Assembly (NCBI GenBank): GCA_036503775.1
Contig: DASXWH010000015.1
Span: 18,236 to 82,235 of the forward strand
Direction: 5' to 3'
DNA length: 64,000 nt
Source: Ohtaekwangia sp036503775
GTDB lineage: Bacteria; Bacteroidota; Bacteroidia; Cytophagales; Cyclobacteriaceae
Under the pieces are notes generated by a model, which saw nothing but the letters and a program-made list of their open reading frames with translations, was not told the DNA's origin and searched no databases. Shown in pieces: positions 63,275 to 64,000 of the stretch. The position numbers were made by a program, and so were the translations under genes. Positions within the stretch are counted from its first letter, which is position 1; each line of letters starts with the position of its first letter.

Positions 63275-63337
63275 GACCGGAAGCCGGGAAGTCGAAAATA
63301 ACGTCTTTGTTTTTGGGTCCGGTCTTCCGGACTTAAT
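63275..63337. repeat. Foldback element E with octamer-periodic arms
   Basis: Left arm 63275-63298 is three octamers (near GACCGGAA); the inverted right arm 63315-63337 contains GTCCGGAA and GACCGGAC in the same register. It shares the 15-base stretch AAGTCCGGAAGACCG with element D. It lies in the divergent gap between gcvP and the second M28 gene. Confidence 0.78.
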
Positions 63338-63406
63338 ACGGATCATCACGAAGTATTTACAATTCCCGAAAATCCTCGGCATATTGGCCGCATTAACTCA
63401 TTAACC

Positions 63407-64000
63407 ATGAAAAAGTACATTTTAGTTGCGCTGGCATTAATAGTGGCTGGTAGCAACTTGTTTGCGCAGGATGTGGTGGCCAAAAAATATGGTGACCTGA
63501 TCACGCCTGAGGATCTGAAAGAAAATTTATCCATTCTTGCCTCTGATGCGATGGAGGGCCGTGAGACAGGAAAACGTGGTCAGAAAATGGCTGCGGCTTT
63601 TATCAAGGCGCACTTCGAAGAGCTGGGTCTTTCTGGCCCGGTAGATGGTGGATACTATCAAACGGTTGAATTGTATGCTACGGCTCCCGGAGAAATCTAC
63701 ATTAAAGCAGGCCAATCGCGATTCAATAACCTTGAAAGCATCGCTTATTATGGAAATGCGGATTCAGGTGGAGAAGTTTCTGTTCCGGTAGTGTTTGCTG
63801 GCAAAGGGCGGAAGGAAGATTTTGATCAGCTGAGTGTAGAAGGCAAAGCGATCGTGGTGCTGCTTAACAGTGATGATGACGCACGCGGTGTTGCTTTACT
63901 GGCCCGTGACCGTAAAGCTAAAATCGTATTCATTTGTTATTCTGATTCAAAGGAGTTCGAAGAACTCGTACAACAATTTAAGTCACGAAGTGGCCAGTCT
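63407..64000 (+). CDS. Secreted M28-family peptidase, N-terminal part only
   Basis: Open for 198 codons from ATG at 63407 to the window edge. The start MKKYILVALALIVAGSNLFAQ is a signal peptide. It is followed by LITPEDLKENLSILASDAMEGRETGKRG and AAAFIKAHFEELGL, the usual N-terminal helix region of Bacteroidota M28 peptidases, then a PA-like beta domain (VPVVFAGKGRKEDFDQLSVEGKAIVVLL). The zinc ligands would lie beyond the window. No promoter box is clear; foldback E sits 70 bases upstream. Confidence 0.85.
   Translation, partial: MKKYILVALALIVAGSNLFAQDVVAKKYGDLITPEDLKENLSILASDAMEGRETGKRGQKMAAAFIKAHFEELGLSGPVDGGYYQTVELYATAPGEIYIKAGQSRFNNLESIAYYGNADSGGEVSVPVVFAGKGRKEDFDQLSVEGKAIVVLLNSDDDARGVALLARDRKAKIVFICYSDSKEFEELVQQFKSRSGQS

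Noticed and set aside
63157..63406. Possible glycine riboswitch upstream of gcvP
   Set aside because: No tandem aptamer-like conserved core is visible; the gap holds a -7 box and foldback E.

Overview
The window is a chromosomal housekeeping stretch from a Bacteroidota bacterium, most likely a Cytophagales-type member. The case for this rests on the type IX secretion genes porU-porV, an 80-residue ATP synthase epsilon encoded beside beta, lone gcvP, coaX next to an outer membrane protein and lptC, AT-rich leaders without Shine-Dalgarno sequences, and -7 boxes of the form TAnnTTTG. I see no tRNA, rRNA, CRISPR array, insertion sequence, phage gene or recognisable DNA-binding transcription factor. 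No gap without a gene exceeds about 250 bases.

Layout. 0-10 kb (minus): an M16 protease, inositol phosphatase, rsmI, pterin dehydratase, DUF493, a PpiD-like periplasmic foldase, a CBS/CorC protein preceded by an overlapping 56-residue membrane protein too short for usual ORF cut-offs, and an arginase-fold protein. 10-19 kb: a MASE1 histidine kinase (+) faces the minus operon pssA-porU-porV-inactive M16. 19-24 kb: metallo-hydrolase (-), then FAD oxidoreductase, a 1112-residue propeller/barrel envelope protein and yicC (+). 24-27 kb (minus): coaX-OMP-lptC. 27-40 kb: anmK-amino acid dehydrogenase (+), nhaD, a second CBS/CorC protein, aspartate kinase, dnaK, aldo/keto reductase (-), then prfC, an RluA-type synthase and two small membrane proteins (+). 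40-53 kb (minus): atpD-atpC, histidine kinase, NatAB-like ABC exporter, grpE-dnaJ, hpt-adk-obgE, DUF1287 and M42 peptidase. 53-64 kb: upp, serine deaminase, a locus with two paralogous CFFCG proteins flanking an M28 peptidase and a SnoaL-like protein, a CHASE3-GAF protein, gcvP, and the start of a second M28 peptidase cut by the window edge.

The genes mostly serve envelope building and protein secretion (PorU/V, LptC, PpiD-like foldase, barrels, AnmK), protein quality control (DnaK, DnaJ, GrpE, proteases), nucleotide salvage (Hpt, Upp, Adk) and amino acid metabolism. Many convergent genes meet with 0-4 bp between stops, or overlap.

The least ordinary signal is not a gene. Five intergenic foldbacks (36.2, 41.0, 51.5, 53.1 and 63.3 kb) have arms that are themselves short degenerate tandem arrays: heptamers in two, octamers in two that share a consensus, and 9-10-mers in one. 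Other oddities are selective metal-site loss in the arginase-fold protein and in DnaJ, and two protease-like folds without catalytic ligands in envelope operons.
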